53,406 bases of DNA from JBNKEI01 sp050288705 (GCA_050288705.1 JBNKEI010000104.1:1-53406); one strand, 5' to 3'; counted from the first letter of the stretch, positions 16,871 to 26,133 are shown. Translations and numbers: made by a program. The notes: a model not told the origin generated them from the letters alone.

Positions 16871-18256
16871 ATGAAGCGCATCGGAATTTTAACTGCTGGT
16901 GGAGATACACCTGCCCTTAACGCAACTGTGCACGGAGCGGTAGTTCGCGCAAACCAGCATCGTGTTGAAGTATTCGGATTCATGAAAGGCTATTCTGCTC
17001 TATTAAGCGATAGTGTCCCTTATGTACATCTAAATCCTTTATTTACCGAGATACCAGAACTCGATCCCACGCGAGGCGGAACCATTATCGGCGCATCTCG
17101 CGCCTACGTGGACTCCAGCGATAGCGAAACTATCGCCAAAATTGCCTATAAGCTAAAAGCTCTCCGAATCGATGGACTAATTTGTGTTGGCGGTGATGGA
17201 ACTCTCAATGGATTCCAGCCTTTCGCTGAACTCTTTCCAGTGGTGCTAGCCCCAAAAACCATTGATAACGATCTGGGACTTAATTACCGACACGAAGCCG
17301 ATGAATGGGAGCGAGTGCCTTGCCAAGAAGCTCCTGGTTACACATACCGGCTACGACCTTCGACTACTCGCTTTAGCATCGAGGAGATGGTTAACTATGC
17401 AACTCCCGGATACGCCACCGCGGTATTCGTTGCGGTAGAGGGCGTACAGCGGGTTCGCACCACTGCGGAAAGCCACCGCCGTATCGGAATCGTAGAAGTA
17501 ATGGGTCGCAATTCCGGATATATCGCCCTGGGATCAGCTTATGGACAACCAGACATAGTTTTGGTGCCAGAAGTCCCCGTAAATGTCACCCAGCTTGTTG
17601 AGCGAGTCCGAGAACTTTACGAGCTACAGAAAAACGTGATTATCGTCTGCGGAGAAGGAATCGTAGGCGAAGACGGTCGTGAATTGGGAGCTATAAGGGA
17701 GTCTCTCGATCCCGCCGGAAATGTAACCCTTTCTGGAGCTTCAGACGCGCTACGCGACCTTCTTATCCAGCACTTTGACGATTCTTATTTCCAGAGCTAT
17801 CGGAGGGCCGAGTCTGCCAAGGCAGCCATTTTTACCCGTAAGGTTGGGCACACTCAACGCGGCGGACGTCCGGTTTATTTCGATCGCTTTTACGCTGCTC
17901 AATTAGGTGGAAAGGCTGTAGATATGCTTTTGGAAGGGCAAAACAATGCTTTTGCAACTCTCCAATGGAATCGAGAACAGGGCTTTACCGTGGATAGTTA
18001 CGAAGGCAATGCACTACGCGATCGTTGGGGAATAATTCATGCGCGTAACTTACACCCCAGTTTTTATGACCGCGAGTTAATGCGCCCTTCTAAAATGGGA
18101 ATTGATTACATGCTCCCCATTTTCTCCAACGCAGTAGGACATAGCGATATAGAAGCAATTCGCCAAACTGTATTTGATTCGGGCAGCCTATATCGCCCTT
18201 ACCATTCGGTTAATACCGATATTAATAAGCGGATTAGGTATTTAAAATCATTATGA
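16871..18256 (+). CDS. 6-phosphofructokinase (ATP/PPi specificity mixed)
   Basis: 461 residues, longer than the 320 of E. coli PfkA and in the range of the PPi-PFK/group III enzymes. Visible motifs are AGGDTPALN near the N-terminus, GGDGTLNG (107-114), PKTIDND (128-134) and the substrate-site MGRNSGYIALGSA. ATP enzymes carry Gly in GGDG and Gly in PGTIDND, while PPi enzymes carry Asp and Lys. This protein has Gly110 with Lys129, the mixed pattern of some ATP-using group III members, so the donor cannot be fixed. It converts fructose 6-phosphate to the 1,6-bisphosphate in glycolysis. AGGAG precedes the ATG by ten bases. A hexapeptide acyltransferase follows 36 bases later. Confidence 0.88.
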   Translation: MKRIGILTAGGDTPALNATVHGAVVRANQHRVEVFGFMKGYSALLSDSVPYVHLNPLFTEIPELDPTRGGTIIGASRAYVDSSDSETIAKIAYKLKALRIDGLICVGGDGTLNGFQPFAELFPVVLAPKTIDNDLGLNYRHEADEWERVPCQEAPGYTYRLRPSTTRFSIEEMVNYATPGYATAVFVAVEGVQRVRTTAESHRRIGIVEVMGRNSGYIALGSAYGQPDIVLVPEVPVNVTQLVERVRELYELQKNVIIVCGEGIVGEDGRELGAIRESLDPAGNVTLSGASDALRDLLIQHFDDSYFQSYRRAESAKAAIFTRKVGHTQRGGRPVYFDRFYAAQLGGKAVDMLLEGQNNAFATLQWNREQGFTVDSYEGNALRDRWGIIHARNLHPSFYDRELMRPSKMGIDYMLPIFSNAVGHSDIEAIRQTVFDSGSLYRPYHSVNTDINKRIRYLKSL

Positions 18257-18292
18257 AAGCAAGTCGCCAGCTTCAAGTTAGAGGAGCATTAA

Positions 18293-18916
18293 ATGATTTT
18301 ATCTAAATTTAAAAAAAATTTGACTATTGAAAAGTTAGTCAACCGCCAAATTACTGTTTTTAGAGGTTTATGGTATTTACGCAACTGTAACAAATTAGGA
18401 ACTAGTATTCGTATGAGTGGTTCCGCTTTCGTGCAAAATCACGGAACCATCAATATCGGAAACCGAGTTTGCTTTCATCCCGGACCTATTGCGGTTGAAT
18501 TGACTGCTTGCAAGGACGCCCTACTAGAAATTGGCGACGAGTGCTTTATTAATTACGGGGTTTCTTTCAATGCGTCGGAGCTAATTAGCATTGGCAAGCA
18601 TTGCCGATTTGGAATTGGCGCAATGATTATGGATAGCAATTCCCACCAGGAATCAGTGCAAAGCAGAGCGCATAAGCCAGCACCTAATCCGGTAATACTT
18701 GAAGACGACGTTTGGATTGCCTCCCGTGCAATCATCCTTCCAGGAGTCAGACTAGGTAAAGGTTGCATTATAGGTGCTGGAAGCGTAGTTACCCGAAGCA
18801 TTCCCCCAGGAATGTTAGCAGTAGGTAGCCCAGCAAAGGTAATACGCCCGATTAGCGAATTGAAATCTCTTGAGGAAATCGACTGTAGCGATGCTCAAAT
18901 AGCAGCTTGTAGCTAG
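18293..18916 (+). CDS. Left-handed beta-helix (hexapeptide) acyltransferase
   Basis: 207 residues. A short N-terminal helical part is followed by hexapeptide repeats ([LIV]-G-x4) from about residue 45 (INIGNRVCFHPGP, LEIGDECFINYGV, ISIGKHCRFGIGA) to IILPGVRLGKGCIIGAGSVV and the closing IPPGMLAVGSPAKVIRP, typical of maltose/galactoside and WbbJ-type O-acetyltransferases. The catalytic histidine is probably that in MDSNSHQ. Substrates are usually sugars, with acetyl-CoA as donor. GAGGAG lies seven bases before the ATG. It is likely co-transcribed with pfk. It is a candidate for surface glycan acetylation, but the acceptor is unknown. It is not a GNAT, so it is not a PseH. Confidence 0.85.
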   Translation: MILSKFKKNLTIEKLVNRQITVFRGLWYLRNCNKLGTSIRMSGSAFVQNHGTINIGNRVCFHPGPIAVELTACKDALLEIGDECFINYGVSFNASELISIGKHCRFGIGAMIMDSNSHQESVQSRAHKPAPNPVILEDDVWIASRAIILPGVRLGKGCIIGAGSVVTRSIPPGMLAVGSPAKVIRPISELKSLEEIDCSDAQIAACS

Positions 18917-19009
18917 ACCAAATCTCAGCCTGTTCCCACTGCCGTCCAGTAGGTCGATTGTCCAACGCGAGACGGCTGCAATCCTTAATAACATCCCTTA
19001 TTAGGCATC

Positions 19010-19049
19010 AATGACCGCAGAGCCACATTTCACTATGCGGTCATTTTCT
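19010..19049. terminator. Bidirectional terminator between convergent genes
   Basis: A perfect 10-bp stem (AATGACCGCA at 19010-19019, TGCGGTCATT at 19036-19045) is followed on the plus strand by a short T-rich run. It sits between the acyltransferase (plus) and the DEAD-box helicase (minus), both of which end towards it. Confidence 0.65.
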
Positions 19050-19061
19050 CAATTGGCTACT

Positions 19062-20669
19062 TTAGCCGGCCATCCTTACTGGACGCCTTCGCTTCTTTGG
19101 CGCGCTTTCATGCGTCGCCAGCACCTTTTCTCGGCTAAGCGACCTATAAGCCGTTTCCAACCGTTTTTCTCCATTACGGTGCCGCTTGGGAGCCAAAGCC
19201 GGAGACCCATCGGTTTTAGAACTGCCCCTTCTGCGTCCACCTGAAAAATGACGTTCGCCACTTCTTGGAGCCATACCAGACTTTGACTTCTTTCGATCCT
19301 TTCTAAATTGCTGTCCAGACTCGGAAGAGTCTTCACCTAAGGATCGAACATTCCGCTCTGGTTTTTCGATACGCTCCGATCGCTTCGACGGCGAAAATCC
19401 TACGGTTTGGTGCTTTTTTCGATGCGTCCGGGCATGCCGTCCTGGTTCCTTGTCCACCGGTCTTCCCGAAATCCCATGTCCCGGCTGTTTTGGCCCAGGA
19501 TTGGCCTGCCAACTTCTCTTCTGAGTCATCCGCTCCTGGAAAGTCTCCGACCCCCGCGGAACATCTCCCTGTGGAATCACCTGTCTGGTGAATTTCTCAA
19601 TGCCTTTCAGCAACGGCTTCTCCTCAGGCGAGCAAAAACTCGATGCCTTACCGCTTGCCGAAGCACGCGCTGTCCTTCCAACCCTATGCACATAATCCTC
19701 GGGTACATGCGGAAGATCATAGTTTACCACGTGACCGATTTGTTCCACATCGAGTCCTCGGGAAACAATGTCAGTAGCCACCAGAATTCGAAATTTTCCT
19801 TCCCGAAATCCATCAAGCGCCTGTCTTCTCTGCCCCTGAGTTCTATCGGCGTGTATGCGCGCAGATTCATGTCCTGCCAACGATAGCGTTTTAAAAAGTC
19901 GATCCGCACGGTGCTTGGTTCTCGTAAATACCAGCGTCGTCTCTTGATCTTCCTCAAGAAGCGAACAAAGCATTGCCACCTTTTCTTCTTGTGAAACATG
20001 AAAAACTCGCTGTGCAGCACGCGCCGCGACCGTACCACTGCGCACAATTTCCACTCGCTGCGGGTTGTTCAAATGCTTACCTGCAAACTGCGCTACTTCC
20101 CCTGCCATGGTGGCAGAAAATAGCATTGTCTGCCGGGCCTTAGGTAGACTAGCTAATATTTTCTCCAACTGCGGTCGAAAACCCATATCGAGCATTCGAT
20201 CGGCTTCGTCTAGTACGAGAACCTCAATCTTATCGAGTCGAACCGTTCGGCGCTCCAAATGGTCCACAAGCCGGCCAGGAGTGGCGATTATCACCTCTCG
20301 CCCTTCCTTTAGCGCTCGCGCTTGCTGAAACATGCTCAATCCGCCGACAATAACCGCGCCACGAATCTTACCTCTGCTAAAAACATCTAATTGCTCGGCA
20401 ATCTGGATTGCGAGTTCGCGAGTCGGAGCAAGAATAATCGCTTTTGTACCTTTACCGCTCGCAAGCCGCTCGATCATTGGAAGAAGAAACGCTGCCGTCT
20501 TGCCCGTTCCGGTTGCAGCGCAACCAATCAAATCGCGACCCGCCAGCCCGTGAGGGATTGCTTTAGCTTGAATAGGAGTAGGATTTACAAAACCAGCACG
20601 ACTAAGAATTTTCAGGCTGCTTGGAGAAAGACCAATGGATGCAAAATTAAAAGAAGATTGCTCTGTCAT
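19062..20669 (-). CDS. rhlE: DEAD-box RNA helicase, RhlE type
   Basis: 535 residues. The helicase core spans about 1-365: Q motif (FVNPTPIQAKAIP), Walker A AATGTGKTAAF, PTRELAIQ, TPGRL, DEAD (VLDEADRMLDMGF), FSATM, then ILVATDIVSRGLDVE, VNYDLP and HRVGRTAR. DMGFRPQ after DEAD is typical of RhlE. A basic, low-complexity tail of about 170 residues (Arg, Lys, Ser, Gly and Pro rich) replaces a folded RNA-binding domain and probably anchors it on rRNA or in degradosome-like complexes. A gap of about 540 bases lies upstream. It is monocistronic. Confidence 0.93.
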   Translation of the reverse strand: MTEQSSFNFASIGLSPSSLKILSRAGFVNPTPIQAKAIPHGLAGRDLIGCAATGTGKTAAFLLPMIERLASGKGTKAIILAPTRELAIQIAEQLDVFSRGKIRGAVIVGGLSMFQQARALKEGREVIIATPGRLVDHLERRTVRLDKIEVLVLDEADRMLDMGFRPQLEKILASLPKARQTMLFSATMAGEVAQFAGKHLNNPQRVEIVRSGTVAARAAQRVFHVSQEEKVAMLCSLLEEDQETTLVFTRTKHRADRLFKTLSLAGHESARIHADRTQGQRRQALDGFREGKFRILVATDIVSRGLDVEQIGHVVNYDLPHVPEDYVHRVGRTARASASGKASSFCSPEEKPLLKGIEKFTRQVIPQGDVPRGSETFQERMTQKRSWQANPGPKQPGHGISGRPVDKEPGRHARTHRKKHQTVGFSPSKRSERIEKPERNVRSLGEDSSESGQQFRKDRKKSKSGMAPRSGERHFSGGRRRGSSKTDGSPALAPKRHRNGEKRLETAYRSLSREKVLATHESAPKKRRRPVRMAG

Positions 20670-21213
20670 TTATTTCTTTTCTGGCAACCATTTTCTCAAT
20701 GCGCCCTTCAAAATTGGAGCTTGACGGTTGCCCGCTAATGGATTCAATACCGCGATACTGCCTGATTAGACTCTAACTGTTAACTTTAAGCTTTGTACCT
20801 CATATACTACTTATTAGATTCAAAAATACATACCTCCAGTCACTACCCAAAATAATTCCTATCTAACAGCTCGGTCAGTTTAGGACACAGCGGGGCTCGG
20901 CCCAGCGGGTTGTTCGCTACCTTATGCCTCAAAGTCGGATATTTTTCCACTTCCAATACTTGCTGGGAGTCTCACCCGCATAGCTTTGGTTTCCTCACTC
21001 TCGTCTCCAGGAGCCGAAAGAGAGAATGGACCGATTCTACTGGACAGCGAGGACCGTCCGACGTGATTCCTCGATCATGAGCGCAAGCATGAGCGCGAAC
21101 TACCAACTTGCTGTTGATAATCAATTTATGATAAGCGAACAGAAGTTATTTGTCCAACTAACCTGAAATTGCGTGGGTGAAATACAAGCGCAAAGCCAAA
21201 TATCGGGAGAACT
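20670..21213. other. 544-base gap without a supported gene, GC-rich core
   Basis: No convincing coding frame is present. An AT-rich part (about 20770-20880) with a promoter-like pair precedes a GC-richer 200-base core (about 20880-21080). The core has small self-complementary parts: GGGCTCGGCCC, AGCG...CGCT around 20905-20918, and GTCGGA/TCCGAC-type pairs joining about 20933 to 21058. A direct repeat ATGAGCGCAAGC/ATGAGCGCGAAC lies near 21075-21100. It could be a long leader of the downstream parvulin gene, the 5' region of rhlE, or a structured RNA. I cannot decide between these. Confidence 0.4.
20780..20808 (+). promoter_or_regulatory. Candidate promoter facing the GC-rich core
   Basis: TTAACT at 20780-20785 and TATACT at 20803-20808 are spaced by 17 bases and would start transcription near 20815, about 400 bases before the parvulin lipoprotein ATG. 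This is a by-eye consensus match only. Confidence 0.35.
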
Positions 21214-22236
21214 ATGAAGAAAACGCATTTATTATTATTGATCGTGGCTGGTTTAAACGTAAATAGCGGGTGCAATAATACCGCTTCCACCAAATCTTCC
21301 ACGAAAAATAGTGGCGCTAATAACCGAGGGGAGGTAATTGCCACCGTTGGAGAAAAATCTATTACCATTACCGACATTGAGGCCAAACTTAAGGAGCTGC
21401 CACCTCATCTTCGCGCTTCTTACAATATTCCCAAACGAAAGAAAGAATTCGTTGACAATTTGGTTCGTTTCGAAGCAATGCTGCAAGAAGCCCGCCGGCG
21501 AGGCCTAGAAAAAGACCCCGAAGTCAAAACAATGCTTGACCGGATTATGGTTCAACAATTAGTAAAAATCTGGCGGAAAGAATTTAAAAACAAGGTGGCA
21601 GTTACCGACGAAGACATTAAAAAATATTACGACGAACACCAAAATGAGTTCATTCGTCCAGAAAGAATACGAGCAAGCCACATTTTTATAGCTTCTACTA
21701 AAAACGATCCCAATCGTAGAAAGTTGCGAGCAAACACGTTAAAAATGCTTAGGGCAATTAAGAAAAAAGAAAAAGAAAATAAAAAAACTGCATTTGCAGA
21801 GTATGCCTCTTCGCAATCTAATGATTCATCAACCAAACAAATGGCTGGAAATCTAGGTTTTAAGACCCGCGAAGAATTAACTCGACTTTGGGGAGAAACC
21901 TTTGCTACCGCAGCATTTAATCTCCGGACTATTGGCGAATTATCCAATATCGTGGAGACTGATAAGGGATTTCATTTAGTAAAGCTTTCCGGAAGACAGA
22001 GAGGAATGGAACAATCCTTCGATTCGGTCAAGAGCCGAATCAGTAGGCGTGTGTCTGCTGAAAAACGCTCGCGCAGCCTTGATGAATACATTAACCAGTT
22101 AAAATCAAAAGCAAATGTAAAAATTGATGAAAAAAAGCTTTCACAGATACAATTTGATTTACCGCCAGCGGTTTCTGGCACAAAAGCAGTGACACCACCC
22201 GCGAAGCTTCCTTACCCTTCCCAATCTAAGCCGTAA
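21214..22236 (+). CDS. Parvulin-type peptidyl-prolyl isomerase lipoprotein (PrsA/SurA-like)
   Basis: 340 residues. A lipoprotein signal ends at Cys20 (NSGC). A helical SurA_N-like region follows: IATVGEKSITITDIEAKL, a start common to SurA/PpiD proteins, then VRFEAMLQEARRRGLEKDPEV and VTDEDIKKYYDEHQNEF. The parvulin domain spans about 150-265 (RASHIFI, NLGFKTREEL, AAFNLRTIGELSNIVETDKGFHLVKL). The C-terminus is Pro-rich. Such proteins are periplasmic foldases for outer-membrane and secreted proteins. GGGAG precedes the ATG. A palindromic repeat separates it from the convergent kinase gene. Confidence 0.88.
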   Translation: MKKTHLLLLIVAGLNVNSGCNNTASTKSSTKNSGANNRGEVIATVGEKSITITDIEAKLKELPPHLRASYNIPKRKKEFVDNLVRFEAMLQEARRRGLEKDPEVKTMLDRIMVQQLVKIWRKEFKNKVAVTDEDIKKYYDEHQNEFIRPERIRASHIFIASTKNDPNRRKLRANTLKMLRAIKKKEKENKKTAFAEYASSQSNDSSTKQMAGNLGFKTREELTRLWGETFATAAFNLRTIGELSNIVETDKGFHLVKLSGRQRGMEQSFDSVKSRISRRVSAEKRSRSLDEYINQLKSKANVKIDEKKLSQIQFDLPPAVSGTKAVTPPAKLPYPSQSKP

Positions 22237-22290
22237 AAACGCGCCCAGAACTATTAACGCTCAGGTGAGAGTAGCTGGTAGTAAACGAAC

Positions 22291-22386
22291 AAATCCCCCT
22301 GGCCCCCCCTTAAAAAGGGGGAAAGTATATTTTCCGCAGTGAAAATTGAAGATTCCCCCTTTGCAAAAGGGGGCCAGGGGGATTTT
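22291..22386. repeat. Palindromic intergenic element (CCCCCTGG family)
   Basis: The ends are a perfect 17-bp inverted repeat (AAATCCCCCTGGCCCCC at 22291-22307 and its complement at the right end). Each arm also contains its own C-run/G-run hairpin (CCCCC...GGGGG). It lies exactly between the convergent parvulin and kinase genes, where its hairpins could end transcription from both sides. The structure is that of a small non-coding miniature transposable or REP-like element. Confidence 0.85.
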
Positions 22387-22390
22387 AACA

Positions 22391-24457
22391 CTAACGACAA
22401 ATGAATTTTTTTTCAGTCCTTAGATCTTGCACATTCCCATTTTTTTCGAAAACAAACTTGCTTTTTGGAGATATTTCCACGAGAATTCTACAAGATTCTC
22501 TAGTCTCTTCATCATAAAAATTCAACCATGTTTTTCCACGCGGAAGCTTTGAACGAACATGGACGTTCTTTTTTAGCCAAATTTTTGGTTCAGACGCTTT
22601 AACATTAACCGCTAGCCCAGAATGATTTGTATATAAAACAACATCTACAAGTTCGACTGGTTTTATTGGTTGATGAATCCTATCTGTTTTTTTAGACTTT
22701 TTTTGTTTGGCTTGAGAAGGCTCAATTGGTGCAGCAGCAGCCATATCATAAGGACTCGGGAGCATCGGTCCGTCCGCAGGATGACTATCTATGCTAGCTA
22801 CATTTTCATTCCCGGATTTCGGCTGGTAGTCCGAGGGCTCTACAGGATCAACATCGATTTTTGCAACACCCTGACTATTATAGTCTTTCTCTCGTTCTCC
22901 ACTGTAATAAATAAGTGCCATAATCGACGAAGCAAGAACAACAATTATTGCTGCCCCAATTAAATACCACTTGATTACCGGGTCGAACCGTGATTGACTT
23001 GATATTGATTCGCATTCGATGCTGCCTCCACTATCCATTGCGTTACCATTTTCGTCTTCGTCACACTCTTCATCCTCTTGAGGTTTTGATTGGTAAACAG
23101 GTGCTTTTGTTCGAAAGTCTTTTTTGGGCACGCTTACGCTTACCGGTGAGACAGGCTGCATGGGAGTTTGTAAATGAGGCGAAAAAAAGACTGGAGGAGA
23201 AGAAGCCGCGGGTTTGCTTGATTTAGAAATGGAAATAGGAGCAATTTCATCCAATGCACTTTGCAACGCTTGAGCAAATTCTTTCATGCTAGAAAATCGC
23301 TCTTCTGGTCGTTTTTCTAAAGAGCGATAAAGAGCAGCTTGCAGTGACTGTGATACTACTTGGTCCAAAAGAGGAACCGGTTGGTTGATATGCATTTTCA
23401 TTACAGCAGCGCTCTGCTTTGCAGAAAAAGGCACCTTTCCACTTAAAAGCTCATAAAGAATAACGCCCAAAGAATATACATCTGAGCGGCAATCGACTGG
23501 ATTACCCAAAGCCTGTTCCGGACTCATATAAGCTGGACTCCCACACACGAATCCGGGAGCAGTCATCTCTAGCGAACGCGTACCAAAAAATGCTTTGGAA
23601 AGACCAAAATCGAGAACTTTAACCAGTTCCCTGCCAGTGTTGGCATCAATAGACAGAAAAATATTTGGAGGCTTTAGATCGCGATGAATTACCCCCTGAG
23701 AATGAGCCTCGAATACTGCATCAGCGACCGAAATAATAATTGATGCTGCATTAACAGGTGACAGCCGTCCAACCGAGTGGAGACGATCGGCCAATGATTG
23801 ACCGCTTAGGTATTCCATTGCAAAATAAACAACTTTCTCCTCTTCATCGGTCCCAAAATCATAAACATCAACAATCCCAGGATGTTTTATGGCTGCCGCC
23901 ACTTGGGCTTCTTGCAAAAATCTCGACAAAAAGACCGAATCTTGCGCCATTACTGGATCAAGCAATTTAATAGCAACTGGCTTATTAAGAACTACGTGGC
24001 TCGCACGGTATACCGTGCCCATAGCCCCTTTGCCTAATAATTCATCAATTCGATATCGATTTCCTAAAACTCGTCCAATCCATTTATCATTGGATGAGGA
24101 TGGCCGAGATTGGCTACTAAAAGGGGGGGGCTTGTGCTGATTAAGAACACCAAGTAATTTCGACCCGCGAGGAGCTAACCCGCTTTCCAAAGGCGGCGCA
24201 CGAAGGTCTGCGCCCCTGGGAGGCATGTTTAGCAGTTGGGTGCTGTCTGGAACCAAACCGCCACTCTTTGGAGTGATAGGAGGAGCCGTCAATGACGGAA
24301 CCGCCGATGCAGAACGAGGACAAAACTGCTTTGCCTCCGCTTCGGGAGTATACGGCGCCTGGCAATGAGGACAAACCCAACCCGGCTTTGGTTTGGAGAG
24401 AACTCTCGCACCACATGACGGACAATGTTGAGGCCTTAGTATTACGGTATCGGTCAT
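22391..24457 (-). CDS. Membrane Hanks-type Ser/Thr kinase with N-terminal zinc ribbon
   Basis: 688 residues. A zinc ribbon at the start (Cys12, Cys15, Cys29, Cys32) is followed by a Pro/Ser-rich linker of about 90 residues. The kinase domain spans about 135-395 with LGKGAMGTVYRA, VAIKLL, HRDLKPPN, DFGLSKAF and MSPEQ. After a second Pro/Ser linker and an acidic stretch (DEECDEDENG), a single membrane segment lies near 505-528, and a C-terminal extracytoplasmic domain of about 140 residues ends the protein. The architecture (ribbon-kinase-TM-outside domain) is that of a myxobacterial-type transmembrane signalling kinase. It is divergently arranged with the PEGA-domain gene at 24595 (137-base gap), which could be a functional partner. 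Confidence 0.92.
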   Translation of the reverse strand: MTDTVILRPQHCPSCGARVLSKPKPGWVCPHCQAPYTPEAEAKQFCPRSASAVPSLTAPPITPKSGGLVPDSTQLLNMPPRGADLRAPPLESGLAPRGSKLLGVLNQHKPPPFSSQSRPSSSNDKWIGRVLGNRYRIDELLGKGAMGTVYRASHVVLNKPVAIKLLDPVMAQDSVFLSRFLQEAQVAAAIKHPGIVDVYDFGTDEEEKVVYFAMEYLSGQSLADRLHSVGRLSPVNAASIIISVADAVFEAHSQGVIHRDLKPPNIFLSIDANTGRELVKVLDFGLSKAFFGTRSLEMTAPGFVCGSPAYMSPEQALGNPVDCRSDVYSLGVILYELLSGKVPFSAKQSAAVMKMHINQPVPLLDQVVSQSLQAALYRSLEKRPEERFSSMKEFAQALQSALDEIAPISISKSSKPAASSPPVFFSPHLQTPMQPVSPVSVSVPKKDFRTKAPVYQSKPQEDEECDEDENGNAMDSGGSIECESISSQSRFDPVIKWYLIGAAIIVVLASSIMALIYYSGEREKDYNSQGVAKIDVDPVEPSDYQPKSGNENVASIDSHPADGPMLPSPYDMAAAAPIEPSQAKQKKSKKTDRIHQPIKPVELVDVVLYTNHSGLAVNVKASEPKIWLKKNVHVRSKLPRGKTWLNFYDEETRESCRILVEISPKSKFVFEKNGNVQDLRTEKKFICR

Positions 24458-24594
24458 ATTATCGCTGTCTCCAGAATCAAGGCTTTATCCAATTGCTGCC
24501 AATTTTCAAGTACTCGAATGCGAATATAGTATCACGTTAAATCATCAATTCGCTGATTGCCTTCCATGTGAAGAAGAGTTAAAGCTCGATAGTT

Positions 24595-26133
24595 ATGAAA
24601 AAAATGAACCTCGTATTCCTTTTGACGCTAACCTTGGTTAGTCATTCATTGATCTTCAATACCGCCACTCATGCCGCCGAAGATTCTCGTTCCTGGACAG
24701 CATTGGGCTTTCGCGAACCCGACGGGCCTCCAATTTCCCAGCTACTGGCCGAATTTCGTAAATCGTTGGCAATGCAAATTGATTACAGCCAATCTATTCA
24801 AGTTCGCTCAGAAAGCGAAACCAAAGCTCTTCTCGGGTTGTCTTCTCAAAGTGCTGCTGTTTTGGTTGGACGTGTCCGCAATGCAGAACGGAGCTACCAG
24901 AAATACGCCTTAGACGTAGCCCGCAAAGATTTTGAAGCCGTTCTCCAGGAGCTTCCTTTTGCAGGAGGGGAACCTGGGGTTTGGGAAGCCGCCAAGATTG
25001 CTCATCTTTTGTTGGCGATGATCCATTTGGAAGAGCAAAACGGCCAAGAAGAGGCCAAAGCTCGTTCTCAACTAGACGCCATACTGCGTTTTGAATCAGA
25101 ATTTGCCGCCTCTGATGCCCCCGACGATCCACGAATTCGCAAGCTTTTGCACCAATCACGAGAACAGCTTGCAAACCTGCGCAAAGGGACTTTGCGGGTA
25201 ACTTGCAAACCTGGGTGCCGCGACGGGTTTGTATGGGTAAATGCAGCTCCAAGTGAGCGAGTTGATCGGTCTCCTATTTCTTTACCAGTCGGCACCTACC
25301 AGGTTCGGGTAACCGATCGCGTAAACTCTCCGTTCCTTAAATCCTTCACCCGCAAAGTAGTTATTACCCCGGGCACGGAAACCCGTTTGGAAGTAGACCT
25401 CGAAGCAGAAGGTGCGGCTGATACCGAAGGGGGCCCAGCTTTCTTAGTTGCTCGGCAAACCACTCCGCGAGTACGCGCAGTGCAGGCAATATCCAACACT
25501 TTGAAAAGTGGTCGATTAGCTATTCTGTGGCTAGAAGGAGATTATCCTCGCCAAGAACTGCACATGGCGGTAGTAGACGGAGCTTCCGCCAAAGTAGAAA
25601 GGCGGGCTTTCGTTACTCTCAAGCCAGAAAGCAACAGTTCTCTAGTTTGCGAAGACTTAGCGCGCTATGCCATTTCTGGGATAGCCAATCGCAATGTGAT
25701 AGTAACCAATCCAGTTCTTTCGCCAAAGGAAGAGTTGGAAATACCTTCGTCGGGTAACGTATCGAGAATCTTAAATCCTGCTGCCTGGACAGTAACTGGT
25801 GGCGCCTTGGCTCTGGGAACTGCAGGAATTGTGGTAGCAGCCACCAAAGCGAGCGGAAATAGGTCGAAAGTAGATACCGGACTGCTAATCGGCGCAGGAG
25901 CTTGTGCGGCTACGGCTATCGTTTTGCATATTGCTGATTGGATGGCTAGTCGCCCTAGCACTCCCCAATCTCCTAGCCGAGCAGATATACCTGGCACCCC
26001 TTCCCTTCCCGATACTCCGCAGGCGCCCAGTAGCCCTAAGCTACCAGATACCCCCAACGCGCCAGAGATGCCGAGCGCGCCCAAACTTCCCGGCTTGCAA
26101 GTATCGCCCCTGGGGATCTCTTTCACCTTCTAG
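24595..26133 (+). CDS. Secreted PEGA-domain protein with Pro-rich tail
   Basis: 512 residues. A Sec signal peptide of about 27 residues ends at THAA. Residues 30-195 are helical and tetratricopeptide-like (YQKYALDVARKDFEAVLQ, KIAHLLLAMIHLEEQ). A PEGA-like carbohydrate/surface-binding beta domain follows at about 200-270 (GTLRVTCKPGC, VWVNAAPSE, SPISLPVGTYQVRVTD). Two hydrophobic segments (about 400-420 and 428-450) precede a Pro-rich run of S/T-P-x repeats. The last residues (LGISFTF) end in an aromatic, as outer-membrane proteins often do. The stop codon TAG is supplied by the first bases of the palindromic element that follows. Divergent to the Ser/Thr kinase gene. Confidence 0.8.
   Translation: MKKMNLVFLLTLTLVSHSLIFNTATHAAEDSRSWTALGFREPDGPPISQLLAEFRKSLAMQIDYSQSIQVRSESETKALLGLSSQSAAVLVGRVRNAERSYQKYALDVARKDFEAVLQELPFAGGEPGVWEAAKIAHLLLAMIHLEEQNGQEEAKARSQLDAILRFESEFAASDAPDDPRIRKLLHQSREQLANLRKGTLRVTCKPGCRDGFVWVNAAPSERVDRSPISLPVGTYQVRVTDRVNSPFLKSFTRKVVITPGTETRLEVDLEAEGAADTEGGPAFLVARQTTPRVRAVQAISNTLKSGRLAILWLEGDYPRQELHMAVVDGASAKVERRAFVTLKPESNSSLVCEDLARYAISGIANRNVIVTNPVLSPKEELEIPSSGNVSRILNPAAWTVTGGALALGTAGIVVAATKASGNRSKVDTGLLIGAGACAATAIVLHIADWMASRPSTPQSPSRADIPGTPSLPDTPQAPSSPKLPDTPNAPEMPSAPKLPGLQVSPLGISFTF

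Noticed and set aside
20922..21073. 50-codon open frame on the minus strand in the rhlE upstream gap (ending EETKAMRV...SDFEA).
   Set aside because: It has no suitable start codon or ribosome site upstream. It could be a relic but cannot be told from chance.
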